Counted from the stretch's first letter, positions 24,401-33,322 are shown. The stretch is DNA of 64,000 nt from Arthrobacter sp. GMC3 (GCF_002929305.1 NZ_PJIO01000012.1:32628-96627); one strand, 5' to 3'. Notes: a model not told the origin generated them from the sequence alone. Numbers and translations are program-made.

Positions 24401-26750
24401 GGTCGCCATCAATTGAGCGCCTATCCGGACGGCCCATAATCGGAAGGGCTACATCCACTCCGATCGCGCGGAGGAACTCCCGCCACCGATCGAGCCTTTT
24501 TCCAGTGAAATCAATCCTTTCTGGTTTCGCCAGTAATACGTCTTCCAGCTGGGAGAGCTCCGGGAAACTCTCAGCAGGAAGGGCCGCCAACGTTGAGAAA
24601 TGGTCGGCACCATCCACTCCCCAGCCGGCCGAGAATACAGCCCGATCGGCCTTAGTCCAGACCCCACTCGCCGTAGGAACTTCCAACCGTACTGACATCA
24701 ATTCTTTCGAGTGTTTTGTTGGGTTACTGGAAAATAGGCGGAAGGCAAACTCAAGCGCATCCTGCTTTTCGCGAGCCGTCGTCGGCCCAGACATCACATG
24801 GCCGAGATGCTGCAGCAATCCAGCAGTCCTAAATTGTTTGGCCAGTCCATGATCTTGAAGGAACGCTCGCCCAGGCGTTCTTTGACTCCCGCTGTACCAG
24901 TCCAGGTCTGCATGCAAGAAGATAAGTCTCCGGTTAAGTGACTTCGGAGGCGAAAAGTCAACGTCACCTTCGACAGCATCGTCGTCGTCTGTCCCCAAAG
25001 TCTTCGGGGAAAAGAAGACTGCACGATCTATCCGATGTCTTCCCCCGTCATTTCCGATATCCGTCTTTTGAGCACAGGGGACCAACTTCCCATTGCCGGC
25101 CAGAAGGATCTTCCGTCCGGCAAGAGGGGCACCGGAGGAGAAGTACCGGGGCAAGTCATCGTAAAACGAACTCCATATCGAAGTCGATGCTTTGGCAATA
25201 GCTAGATTCGATGCCAATCCCTCTACCCAGCGACCGAGCATATCCTGCTGTGGCATCAAATCCACCCCAAGTTTGGCAAGCCTGTCCATTCTCGACGGGC
25301 TCACTTGCTTGGGATCAATAAAATCAGCTCCATTGACTTTGCAAATTTCATCAAGAGTAATAACGCTCCCAGAAGCATCAGGCCATCGATGAACCGATCC
25401 CAGCGGCGCCCATCCGGAAGCGTGGCGTGGGACCCGAATGACTTCCGTCAGAATCTGACCATACAGCCTATTACAGGCGCTATCTATGAAGCGCCGGCTG
25501 CTTGGAGTCCACGCAGTGAGATCAACGACGGCGTTCGCGTCCAAGTTGGCAGAGACAAGTTGTTCTGCTGATTTGAGACATAATTCAGCTACCGACTCAA
25601 ATAGCATTCGGTTTACTGGCTGCTCAATGTCGAGCCCGACTCTGGCAAAATCAGTAACGAACGGGGCGTTGATGTGACCGGTGAATGGCGCAGTTGCGTT
25701 GTTCCCCATCGGGAGGTACGTGAACGCGTGCGGAGTCTCGATTTCCCACCCGTCACCGACAGCCACGCTGACTTCGGCAGGCGCTTCCCATTCAAGCCAT
25801 TTCTTGTCTAGGGCACCTTCCTCGACCGATTCATTGAGCGCCTGGAGAAGACGGTCCGGTGGCACGCTGTGCGTAAACACTCGAAAGTGTGTTTTGTCAT
25901 TTATCGAGACGTGCTTGCCATGACGACCATCAGATTGTTCATGCCTGCTCAGTATCTCAGCATTCCCTTGACTGTTTGACTGAATAGTCATCGTACTTAG
26001 CCGGTCTAGAAAGAGCATTACGGGAGCAACAGACTCTTGCAGGCGAGCAAGCCGATCGCAAACTTCATCGGCGGCGCGAGCAGATGACACTGGTAGGCGA
26101 ACGACCGTGACATACCCCTCATCGCGCAATTGTTGTGCTCGATCGGGAACGTCAAAGAGCGGTAAAGTCAACATGCTGTAAGAGAGGTTGTCTGCCACTA
26201 GGTCAGCCTGTGCTTCGTCGCCCTCGAGAAGCTCAACTAGGTCACTTCGGGTACCTAGTCGGAAGGAGAAGCCATTGAATCGAGGGTCGGAATAATCAAG
26301 TGCACTGTAAATCTCCGGAACATCGCATATCTGAAATACGCTCTTGAATCCAACGCCTTTATTGCCAATTCCATCACCAATGGCTTTGTCGCTCTCTCCC
26401 AGCGTTGCCATTCGTTCGAAGTTTCGCCGCGTTAGTGGGCGTCCTCCATTTGCCACATAGAGCGTACCGTGTGCTCCCTCGGTTTCATCAAACGAAATTG
26501 CAACTTTTCCACCTGTCGTCCCCCGAAGGTGTGCGTCGTAGCCATTCTGGATCAGTTCATGAAGGAATCTGCCCCGGTATTCCTTGATCGTGTGCCCGAC
26601 CATGGCTTTAACCGAGCGCGCAAAGCCCACTTCGTCCTGAAGTACCGCTCTTACTACGTTCTCGGCACGATCACGGATAATTCTTGCAGGAGAGGAGTCG
26701 CCATATTCATTCGGCGATTCCGAGCCACAAAACACATCGGTTTCAGTCAT
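21432..26750 (-). CDS. Sacsin-like GHKL ATPase with C-terminal DUF3883 nuclease-like domain
   Basis: A 1772-residue protein. The N-terminal ATPase fold has the N-box FLHELIQNGYDAHLR (about 62-76), LYVANGGRPLTRRNF and the glycine motif GIGNKGVGFKSVFQI (about 127-141), the Hsp90/sacsin pattern. The middle, about 1300 residues, is alpha-helical with no domain I can name. The last 150 residues match DUF3883: VGLAGEMIAFHWL, DDGLGYDFIVPRKDK and MYEVKATQGEAG, a PD-(D/E)xK-like arrangement with EVK at about residue 1697. Known relatives sit in defence islands and pair an ATP-driven sensor with a nuclease; that role is inferred. TAGAGT lies 7 bases before the ATG and there is no Shine-Dalgarno, so the mRNA is probably leaderless. 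Confidence 0.85.
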   Translation of the reverse strand: MTETDVFCGSESPNEYGDSSPARIIRDRAENVVRAVLQDEVGFARSVKAMVGHTIKEYRGRFLHELIQNGYDAHLRGTTGGKVAISFDETEGAHGTLYVANGGRPLTRRNFERMATLGESDKAIGDGIGNKGVGFKSVFQICDVPEIYSALDYSDPRFNGFSFRLGTRSDLVELLEGDEAQADLVADNLSYSMLTLPLFDVPDRAQQLRDEGYVTVVRLPVSSARAADEVCDRLARLQESVAPVMLFLDRLSTMTIQSNSQGNAEILSRHEQSDGRHGKHVSINDKTHFRVFTHSVPPDRLLQALNESVEEGALDKKWLEWEAPAEVSVAVGDGWEIETPHAFTYLPMGNNATAPFTGHINAPFVTDFARVGLDIEQPVNRMLFESVAELCLKSAEQLVSANLDANAVVDLTAWTPSSRRFIDSACNRLYGQILTEVIRVPRHASGWAPLGSVHRWPDASGSVITLDEICKVNGADFIDPKQVSPSRMDRLAKLGVDLMPQQDMLGRWVEGLASNLAIAKASTSIWSSFYDDLPRYFSSGAPLAGRKILLAGNGKLVPCAQKTDIGNDGGRHRIDRAVFFSPKTLGTDDDDAVEGDVDFSPPKSLNRRLIFLHADLDWYSGSQRTPGRAFLQDHGLAKQFRTAGLLQHLGHVMSGPTTAREKQDALEFAFRLFSSNPTKHSKELMSVRLEVPTASGVWTKADRAVFSAGWGVDGADHFSTLAALPAESFPELSQLEDVLLAKPERIDFTGKRLDRWREFLRAIGVDVALPIMGRPDRRSIDGDRLTRQWIARPSKDVQIPPEVVAQWAESIGDVGSQVSPKTPFRTSDDTYWFMGQAEISSAPGRARFAYAQLLARTLPKLRAVHHQSTWRRYNNSNIWFMIPTPLSAFLAHGAWIPVTGPDSAEREFLSASEVWFIYPEDHMAVTYSPVMDTSIRAILREMPRFATERVRMGLRVWGDSSDSCLLIDHLSQLLDSGEVPDTSIQHFRSTLASSWAQIGNPKFEFKPDFTHGIAADQSGQLILLPINASDPGPLFVAGLNDKATTTRLIRELAWPVIDVETDEILVLNEIASVLEGVWSGEVQVASGLKLDVLADGSPWDQSGDQTRLVDEIPWLPLLLACTMRYPKNPSLRAGKQIPKTLDELSRIRLSFCRSISFSTPTGRQSLPSRLRGVLPVSGATPTLLTESRGLPPTWAELEILAEGALELLGQSKYSAELSLNIRKLVRESILTSESPSLDDVSDALGVPLQSVLETEALVIGSVTGIVLRLSQVAAFLWDEKTASTIRTDNPTLFTMDGVHSAVVTAYSGDDAATERLLRFARESATSNELRQKLGIGLREFNQNLIEHFPGSPVTDHSVRFELEFSHRTRTRRQELVNMARHARLESFQNFLVQDDWHSIRDLVFLTPSPDWGLTIDELTEDLADQRINALMSETLGDAICSVSLPDWEQIREMNGKPLQEKLCATSKTIKAWCDLNHAVPDLVWVEGGVDTNVREHLDLVGALDFEELNDAKLTHWLHKLNLWPQGMPLSLELQQLGLKAEDLTGQESAAAAERQEGFRRQRQISLGGRTIELDETMSELVAGVDKLLVGNPKSLQTSFTRSALEDTTETKEGKGARSGTSFGGGTAGRMSDIQRNAVGLAGEMIAFHWLKNHDRGPVDDLCWVSSNRNFVLGGSRGDDGLGYDFIVPRKDKPVMYEVKATQGEAGMIELGETEVRCAQEHARGDLWRLLIVEEALSDSPRIYRLPNPFSPDSRSKFRLVGNSVRLRFKLDR

Positions 26751-26996
26751 GGCACTAACTCTAGCTTTTGATTGCAGCTACCGTGTTTCGATGAACCTTG
26801 AGGTGTGTCAAGGATCTGGGACAGGTCGTTGACACACCTCATAGGGCATCTCAGACCTGCCTTTGACCATGTCAAGTAGCCCGTCCTGCCGTTCGACTCC
26901 GGCCTTTACCGGTTTCCAAAACGTATGCAGGGAGACACGGCGCCGGTGCTCTAGGGCCAAGACCGCGGTGCCGTGGCGGCAGAGGGCATCGGGGGC
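26751..26996. other. Gap with inverted repeat and unassigned coding remnant
   Basis: AGGTGTGTCAA (26801-26811) faces TTGACACACCT (26829-26839), a perfect 11-bp repeat around 17 bases, upstream of the sacsin-like gene. The minus strand over 26820-26945 reads an open stretch containing HTFWKPVKAGVERQDGLLD and EMPYEVCQRPVPDP, which looks like the end of a lost gene, but I do not recognise the family. Confidence 0.4.
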
Positions 26997-27313
26997 CTAG
27001 GGTACGGCGCGGGTGGGCAGTTTCCGCCTTGGCCGGTACCAGGCGTGTTTTTCGGTGAACGTGCTGATCTGGCAGTGCAGATCAGCGCAACGAAACACCC
27101 GTTTGGTCCAATACATGCGCATCGGGTGTCCGTGGGCGTGGCTTTGAGTAGGACTAGCTGGTCGCCGTGGCCTATAGCCGCCACGCAACAAGCCGGGCAT
27201 CCGACCTGGTCTCGGCCTGTTTCCACGATGATGATTTGGTTTACGGATGGTTTTTCAACGGTGAGGACGTGGATGCCCTTCACGCACAGGAGGGCATCGG
27301 CCCGTGGGCACAA
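26997..27313 (-). pseudogene. ISL3-type transposase, N-terminal fragment, frameshifted
   Basis: One frame reads VLTVEKPSVNQIIIVETGRD, then VGCPACCVAAIGHGDQLVLL, and the next frame continues TKRVFRCADLHCQISTFTE. Together these are the zinc-binding N-terminus of ISL3 transposases (VETT-GRVGCPSCGV-A-GHGRR, then KRVWRCADPDCP-TFTE). At least one frameshift near 27110 and loss of everything after residue about 100 show it is dead. It separates the Mrr-like gene from the sacsin-like gene. Confidence 0.75.
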
Positions 27314-27632
27314 CCGCAGGCCAGAACACCAAGTGGCGTTAAACCTTGGCAGGGCCTCTTTGGCGGTTTCGCTAGATCGCTAACCACTCAAAGAGACCTT
27401 GTCGACTCTCACCCAGCGCCACGCCGCCTGCTCGGCTAATTACGGTCATTATGACGACGCAGCGGATTGCCCTGGGCGTCCGTAACTTCTCTAACCACCG
27501 GTTGGGCAATCTGCACAGCACTGGCGGCTACTGTCCAGATTGGAATCTATATGCCACCCATACTTAGTTGCGAACCCGTTTATCTGCCAAACGACGCCAC
27601 ACAGCTCTTCACGCATGGGCAACTCAGGGAAT
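27314..27632. other. Gap, nothing recognised
   Basis: No gene family, strong hairpin or repeat is seen on either strand. It lies just downstream of the Mrr-like gene. Confidence 0.4.
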
Positions 27633-29039
27633 CTACTCGGTCATTGCCCGCGTACGTTCTTGCCCATGCTTAGCCTTGATTAGGCGCACATAGCCCCATT
27701 CGCGCGCGATAGCGGCTGCCACCGCAGAAGACCCACCGCTGAGATCTGGACCTTCCAAGAACAGAACGGCCAGGCTTGTCGTCCGCATGTAGATAGCCGC
27801 CGCACGTCGCGCTGCTTCACCGACCTTTTTCGCGGAAACGAAGAGGATGACATTGCTCTTTAGCGATTGAGCTATGCCGACCTCCCGGTCAATAATCTCG
27901 CGGCCACTGATTGTCGATGCCTTACTCTGCAGTTGGATCAGCAGATAGGGATTATTTGACGTCGCGGCCACCAAGTCGACCTCTGCACCAGCAGTCTGGT
28001 CGCCGCGCAGGCGCCAGCCGAGGAAGTTCGCACCCATCATTCGTACGATCTGGATGCACACGCCCTCCAGGGCCATGCCGCGTGCATGGCTAGATTCGTT
28101 CTTCTCATCGTTGACGATCTTGAGCAGTTCAGCTAAGGGACGGCGGAGTGATACAGGGTCGAGAAGGTGAGTCTGCTCCAGCACCGTTTCCATGAGCGGT
28201 TGGCTGATTATCTGTCGGAACTTGTCTGTGCGTGTAATGCGACCTGACTTAGAACCACGACCTCCCGTAGCCTTCTCGAGAGTGACCCAGCCTTCGACGG
28301 CTAGGCGCTTAACGACACGATCGGCAAACACCTTGGTGTCGAACCTAATTCCAGGGTTCTGTATCTCCGCAAGCAAACGTACCTTGGAAGCCAGCGGTGA
28401 TTCCTCGTCGGTGTAGGTGGCCAGCGCACGCAGGAATGCTTGTTGCGGCTTATCGAGATCGACAATCTCGGATATCTCTGCGGTTGAGGCCCCCGTAAGC
28501 TTCTTCACAACGTCGGAGTTGATTGTCCACTGACCCTTGCCTGCGACGAAAACACCGGCGCGTTCCAGCCAGAGGCGTAGCGGGTTGATGTTCTCACCGC
28601 TGGCACCGCCTGGCTCGATGCCTAGGGCGATGAGCTCTTGGGCCACAGTCTCGGCCTTCACCTTGACGCCGCGGGATTGGAGCGAATCAACCACCTCGAT
28701 GACCTGCAGACCGTGGAGGTCTAGGAGAATATGCTGTCCTAGCCGCTCGAGGAACGATTGCTCATCTTTTGTCGTGAGGAGTTCCTCACTAAGTGCGGTG
28801 AGCGCATACTCCGTGTCGCCGGTCACAAGACAATAGGAACGCATCGCCAAGAATGTGTTCATTCCGGAAATCCGACGGTTCTTGTCATCACGACTTCCGA
28901 AGAAGGCATTCCCCATCTCGCGTTCCAGGGTACCCCTGTCGCCAGGGTTGTCTCGCACCAGTTGCAATGCTTCTCGTAAATTGATTTGGTTTGGGCTGAT
29001 CTGCTTACCGAACGGGAGACGCTCATCTATCTTTGACAT
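27633..29039 (-). CDS. Mrr-like restriction endonuclease
   Basis: A 468-residue protein. The C-terminal third shows a Mrr/PD-(D/E)xK core: Glu in LEGVCIQIVRMMG, then AGAEVDLVAAT (about 350) and YLLIQLQSKAS (about 367-372), where the usual ExK is QSK, as in the Mrr branch with Q-x-K. The N-terminal two thirds are helical with two winged-helix-like segments (GVFVAGKGQWTINSDVVKKL, RVVKRLAVEGWVTLEKATG), suitable for DNA recognition. ATG at 29039 (MSKIDERLPFG) is chosen over the longer frame because TACACT lies 8 bases upstream on the minus strand. It could be a standalone type IV enzyme or a partner of the adjacent McrBC-like operon; nothing in the sequence decides. Confidence 0.7.
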   Translation of the reverse strand: MSKIDERLPFGKQISPNQINLREALQLVRDNPGDRGTLEREMGNAFFGSRDDKNRRISGMNTFLAMRSYCLVTGDTEYALTALSEELLTTKDEQSFLERLGQHILLDLHGLQVIEVVDSLQSRGVKVKAETVAQELIALGIEPGGASGENINPLRLWLERAGVFVAGKGQWTINSDVVKKLTGASTAEISEIVDLDKPQQAFLRALATYTDEESPLASKVRLLAEIQNPGIRFDTKVFADRVVKRLAVEGWVTLEKATGGRGSKSGRITRTDKFRQIISQPLMETVLEQTHLLDPVSLRRPLAELLKIVNDEKNESSHARGMALEGVCIQIVRMMGANFLGWRLRGDQTAGAEVDLVAATSNNPYLLIQLQSKASTISGREIIDREVGIAQSLKSNVILFVSAKKVGEAARRAAAIYMRTTSLAVLFLEGPDLSGGSSAVAAAIAREWGYVRLIKAKHGQERTRAMTE

Positions 29040-29194
29040 ATCAAAAGAGTGTAACGGCATGCGGGACAGTGCCGGGTTTCTCGCAGGACGTGGCTCGATT
29101 GGGGGCGACCTGTCGACACTCGGAACAGTTGTCTGCCGATGAATACCACGAGGATTGCACGGAGCACTTTGAGGACCCCGCGTGGGTTTATATG

Positions 29195-29494
29195 AACACA
29201 ACCGCTTTTTTGTGATGTCTCGGGTCATAGTTCCCACCTTGTGTGGGAGCAAAATTGATTACACCCCGATCTGCGGATTGGGCCGTTTCTTTTTGCCTTG
29301 ATAGTCCCTGGTGGCGTACCGGCGCCAGTTCCTGGACCCATGTCGCGCCCTGCAGCCATTGGAAGGCGCAGTATCCGTCTCCTCGGGGCGTTCCAAGCTT
29401 CCCAGTAGCCGCCACACTGAGTGAATCATCTCTTGCAGCGGAAACGCACAACCGCGGTGGGAACTATGTCCCGAGATCACAAAAACACAACCGC
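29195..29494. mobile_element. Small IS-derived element with inverted ends and flanking direct repeats
   Basis: The ends at about 29206-29241 and 29452-29483 are inverted copies of TTTTTGTGAT-CTCGGG-CATAGTTCCCACC, differing by a 2-base gap and one substitution. An 11-base direct repeat AACACAACCGC flanks both sides (29195-29205 and 29484-29494), like a target duplication. The 278-bp interior has one minus frame ending YATRDYQGKKKRPNPQIGV, like the DPTRDYQ tail of IS481 transposases. I read it as a deletion derivative of an IS481-like element. CACAACCGC also occurs inside the right end at 29448, so the duplication may be partly internal. Confidence 0.6.
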
Positions 29495-29801
29495 ATTTTG
29501 AGCCCGCCATCCTGAACGATGCGATGCGATGTCACGTGTTAGCCATGCTCCCATTCAACGGATTCTTGGCAAGGCTAGGATCGAGTGTCCATTGAGTTTC
29601 CCCTTTTATGGGACACCGGCTGCCTACGACCCTGAGGCTCACAGTAGCTCTCTACTCTCCATGTCAATTGCCTGATCGTGGGAAGCTTGTGTTGAGGTCC
29701 AATATTGCCGTCTCGTCCTGCCCAATTGAGCCAAGAGGGGCCTCTATGCAATTTCCTTACAATGGATTCGTTGGACTCATGGTCGCGGATAGACTCATCG
29801 G
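29495..29801. other. Gap upstream of small ORF
   Basis: No gene is seen. The right end holds the -10 box TAGACT (29790-29795) of the small gene that starts at 29802. Confidence 0.4.
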
Positions 29802-30113
29802 ATGACTGATGCTCTTTTCGAATTTGACCTGCCAAAGGGCCAAACACCATTCGGCCCCCTGCCCATTACAGACGCGCAAATTGCTGAGATCCGCCAAGCT
29901 TTTGCTGCCGCTGCCATCACCGAGCAGGGCGGGCGCAAAGCGATAATTGACTCATGCGTCCTACGCCCCGTTCAATCACTTCGAGACCTCTACTCCACAG
30001 ACTTCCGCCGTGTGATCGATCGTATCCAGAATGCCAACGCAAGCCAGCCAGAGGCCGCTGAAGGGTCGGCGTGGGACAACCGCGAAGAAGACACCTGGAT
30101 AGACAGGCTCTGA
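29802..30113 (+). CDS. Small hypothetical protein, convergent to the mcrC-like gene
   Basis: A 103-residue acidic, helical protein (ITDAQIAEIRQAFAAAAI, SLRDLYSTDFRRVIDRI) with no zinc, nuclease or DNA-binding signature I can name. Its ATG lies 6 bases after TAGACT with no Shine-Dalgarno, matching the leaderless start pattern of the surrounding island genes. Codon use looks normal and it fills the space between the Mrr-like and McrC-like genes on the opposite strand. It may be an accessory or regulator of the island; the function is unknown. Confidence 0.6.
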   Translation: MTDALFEFDLPKGQTPFGPLPITDAQIAEIRQAFAAAAITEQGGRKAIIDSCVLRPVQSLRDLYSTDFRRVIDRIQNANASQPEAAEGSAWDNREEDTWIDRL

Positions 30114-30165
30114 CCCTCAACAGTCATAGTCCTACCGAAGTGTCATGTGCCATTTCCGGGGCAAT

Positions 30166-32145
30166 TCACACGCCTCCCAATGACCTCATCAGCGTGACGA
30201 GCAGGCCACTATGAGAATCCAATATCATGTCCCTGCCATCCGCCCATTGTTCGGCGCTTACGATGTCTGAGTGAGCCGCGGGCACACGGTACATGCGATT
30301 CATTTGTTTTGCCGTACTGAGCAAATCACGGAGGTTGGTCTGCCTAATTTCCTGTCGCGAATTCAGAAATTGTGCGATAAGCCGTGCTTCAGGTTCATCT
30401 CGACCACGAAGCGCCGCATCGAGTGTGTGAAGTCGGCCGCCCAAGGTCTGGTTGAGGTTGATCGCACTGCCATACATCGCCGCAGCAGGCTGAAATACCT
30501 GTACGTTGAGGACCCGCTCGAATGCAGCTGCGATTCCAAGCAACGGGCCCGAGTGATCGGCATTGTCAGGGGCGATCAGTCCGAAGTACTCTGCTGTGAC
30601 TATCATCGTCTGAGTGTGCATGTCCAATTGAGACCAGACACTTCGCAGAAGTGTCGCTGTCGCTTTCCGGGTCGGGGCAAGCGTGGCTCCCGGCAGTGTT
30701 TCCACTTGACGCTGCATTGCATCTACTGCTGCAGCTTGATGAATAGAAGCGATGAATTCACTGCGGTCTTCGTCAGATCCCCCCGGTTTTTGAGATCGGA
30801 GGAGGGACAAAGAGGTCTCGCCCAGTCCAGCGGCTTTCAAAGCCAGCAGTGCCGCAACTTCAAAGGACTCTGAAACGTCTGATCCGGGATCCAGTCCGAG
30901 AGCGTGGAGTTCACCGCCAGTACCACTTACAAGATGGTGATCAGTGGCTTTGCCAGGACTGTAGTAAAAAATGGCACCTATTGGCGGCTTGGAATAGTTC
31001 AAATTTCCGAAATAGCCCAGTAGTTTGTAAAGCTCTTCCGTGGGTATCCTATTTGGTCTGCGTCTGAGCTTTGGATCGAAGATGGCCAGTCCCCGCCCCG
31101 CAATCGTGTCTGTAGTGACAACTAGATCAGGAAAGCCTTGAAGTCCACCCGGCCCAGGCTTAAAAGACCACGACACTCCGCCTTCGGTCAGATTAGCCAA
31201 CGATGCTTGAAAGTGCAGCTGCAAGTTGCCAGCTCCAATGTTCCACGAATACAGGGGTCCATTGCGTCGTAGAGCCAGGCTTGCCACAGCAACTGCTGGC
31301 GGTCCGATAAGAGCACTGATGGCATTTGACAACTTCAGCAGGCACCAAATTTCGAACAATTTGGTATCAAAGCGAGCGTCATAGAAACTCCACTCTCGGT
31401 CTCCCACATCGGCAACGGCACTGCCGTTGAGTGTGGCGGATACCCATGTGGCCAACTCTTTGTAGGGTTCCGGGGACGCAACGTGGCCGGCGTCGAGGCG
31501 GTACCCGACCCGCTCCAGTAGGTCAGGAAGCGCCGATCGACGCCATACGTTCAAGGCGGCTGCGCTCGTTCCGGAAAATAGAGGAAGCCCAAGATTCCGT
31601 CGCAGGCTACCCAGGAGTCTTTGAAGTTCCCTGAATTCTGGAGATTTGAGCGGAAGGTACTTTCGAGGAAAGGTTTCTAAATCCCGTTTGATCCAATGTG
31701 CAGCGTACGATGCCAGAATGTTCTCCGGCGTAGCGTTCTCACGCTCAACCATCCGGATGGGGTATCTTCTGGGAACTGCGATCCTCCCCTGTTCTCGGCT
31801 GTATCGTGACAGGTCAAGTCGGCCTCGAATTTGTCCAACTGATTCGGAGCTTACTTGCGTGTAACGAAACGTCGGGCGAGCAGCGATATCACCCAGAATC
31901 CCAATCAGCTTCTCGGCCGCTGCCAACGAGGCGCGCAATCTTACCGCCATAGCTAAATCATCAACAAGTGCTTCCTCAGTGGTGGTCGCAAGCTGTTGAC
32001 CTACTTCCAATTCCCAAGTTGGGGCTTCAGCGAAGTACGTGGCCAACAACGGCAACGATTCATTGATAGCAGAACGACGTCCAGCTACAGTAAAGTGACC
32101 GCTAGCAGTGTCATCGTCTATTTCCTCACCTGCTATCTCCGTCAT
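30166..32145 (-). CDS. McrC-like PD-(D/E)xK nuclease (DUF2357-type)
   Basis: A 659-residue protein with an N-terminal DUF2357/McrC-like region and a nuclease core: GFPDLVVTTDTI (about 335-345) followed by LAIFDPKLRRRPN (about 352-360), giving Asp ... Asp-x-Lys, then ELYKLLGYFGNL as in McrC. The C-terminal 250 residues are helical and unassigned. ATG at 32145 comes 4 bases after the mcrB-like stop (TAGCCAGATG), so they are coupled; the longer frame would overlap mcrB by 83 bases. In McrBC the AAA+ McrB ring binds and translocates DNA and McrC cuts it; the same roles are inferred here. Confidence 0.8.
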   Translation of the reverse strand: MTEIAGEEIDDDTASGHFTVAGRRSAINESLPLLATYFAEAPTWELEVGQQLATTTEEALVDDLAMAVRLRASLAAAEKLIGILGDIAARPTFRYTQVSSESVGQIRGRLDLSRYSREQGRIAVPRRYPIRMVERENATPENILASYAAHWIKRDLETFPRKYLPLKSPEFRELQRLLGSLRRNLGLPLFSGTSAAALNVWRRSALPDLLERVGYRLDAGHVASPEPYKELATWVSATLNGSAVADVGDREWSFYDARFDTKLFEIWCLLKLSNAISALIGPPAVAVASLALRRNGPLYSWNIGAGNLQLHFQASLANLTEGGVSWSFKPGPGGLQGFPDLVVTTDTIAGRGLAIFDPKLRRRPNRIPTEELYKLLGYFGNLNYSKPPIGAIFYYSPGKATDHHLVSGTGGELHALGLDPGSDVSESFEVAALLALKAAGLGETSLSLLRSQKPGGSDEDRSEFIASIHQAAAVDAMQRQVETLPGATLAPTRKATATLLRSVWSQLDMHTQTMIVTAEYFGLIAPDNADHSGPLLGIAAAFERVLNVQVFQPAAAMYGSAINLNQTLGGRLHTLDAALRGRDEPEARLIAQFLNSRQEIRQTNLRDLLSTAKQMNRMYRVPAAHSDIVSAEQWADGRDMILDSHSGLLVTLMRSLGGV

Positions 32146-32149
32146 CTGG

Positions 32150-33322
32150 CTAGTAACCCGTGCTGGAGGCCAACCGGAGATGCTGTAAAGCGCTTTGCGA
32201 ACGTGGGAGGTTCTGCTTTTGCAACCAGGCATCTACGGCGTCAAGCTGAATCCTAGTAAGGTTGCCAGCCTGCGGAACCACTCGATCAGCAAGAGCAAGA
32301 TCAAGGGCGGGAATTAGGTCAAAACTATTTGGTCCAGCCGTTTGATACCTAAGCGCGAGTTGGCGATATACGTCGACAAGCTGAGCCGTGCCAATTGGCC
32401 AGCCAGGTCTACCCGACGCAGCGTCGTCGTAACGCAGTTCCGACAATAGATCGGCCAAGATACTGGATACGTGCTGCACCCGCGGATCAGTCGTAAATTG
32501 ATTCAGGTCAAAATTGCCGCGATCATACGTGGATTTGAACCACTGCGCCGCAATAGTCGTCGCCTGCCGGAGTTCGTCTTGGATCTGTTCATTTTGGGGA
32601 ACTCCAACATAAACGAATTGGAACCTACGGCTTAGCCCCTGAGAAAACGTATACACGTAGTTGGTGTCCACAGTATTCATTGTGGCGATGATTCGGAACC
32701 GCTTTGGTAACCAAATCTCTTTATTCTCGTCGGAGTCACCAAACCAAAGAGGCAAAGGTACATCGTCGCCACCGCCTCCCAGAACCGTGTAAAGAGGACC
32801 AATCGCCTTGTCTATTTCTGCTCGACTAAATTCATCAATGATAAGCCAGTGCGCTTGATGAGTCTCAATTTTACTCTCCTCCGGATCTTGATTCCGGCTT
32901 ATTACACTTGCACACTTCAAAGCAGCCCGAGGTACATGGCCTAGCCAAGGGACCAGTGTCTCAACTCCCTTTTTTGCCGTGGGATGGAGTCCACCAATGA
33001 CGTCATATGTGCTCCAGTCCGCCGTGGCGGTCTCTAAGTGTGCTGTCGCATTAAACGTCTCGGCTAGCACATAAGCCAGGGTAGTCTTGCCGGTTCCCGG
33101 AGGCCCTTGCAGTATGACGTGCCCTCCCAGCAATGCAACGACACAGCGTTCTAATAGCGCATCGGCGTCCGGTAGCAGCAAATGATTAGCGGCTGCGATT
33201 TCCCTAGCTCGAGTTGTCAATTCTTCAATATTTGCTGACTCGAGATGCAATTTTGAAACTTCTTTAGCCGCACGAAAGTCTTCGTCAAAATAGAATAGAT
33301 TTGCACTGTCGGACAAACTCAT
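32150..33322 (-). CDS. McrB-like AAA+ motor protein without recognition domain
   Basis: A 390-residue AAA+ protein of the MoxR/McrB type. Walker A is VILQGPPGTGKTTLAYVL (about 73-90), Walker B is WLIIDEFSRAEIDKAIGPLY, and the sensor region reads MNTVDTNYVYTFSQGLSRRF. McrB proteins usually carry MNTADRS, the motif linked to GTP use; here it is MNTVDTN, so nucleotide preference may differ. The protein starts only about 70 residues before Walker A, so it lacks the N-terminal DNA-recognition domain of classic McrB. Its ATG overlaps the stop of the 264-aa gene upstream (ATGA), which may supply that domain in trans. Confidence 0.88.
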   Translation of the reverse strand: MSLSDSANLFYFDEDFRAAKEVSKLHLESANIEELTTRAREIAAANHLLLPDADALLERCVVALLGGHVILQGPPGTGKTTLAYVLAETFNATAHLETATADWSTYDVIGGLHPTAKKGVETLVPWLGHVPRAALKCASVISRNQDPEESKIETHQAHWLIIDEFSRAEIDKAIGPLYTVLGGGGDDVPLPLWFGDSDENKEIWLPKRFRIIATMNTVDTNYVYTFSQGLSRRFQFVYVGVPQNEQIQDELRQATTIAAQWFKSTYDRGNFDLNQFTTDPRVQHVSSILADLLSELRYDDAASGRPGWPIGTAQLVDVYRQLALRYQTAGPNSFDLIPALDLALADRVVPQAGNLTRIQLDAVDAWLQKQNLPRSQSALQHLRLASSTGY

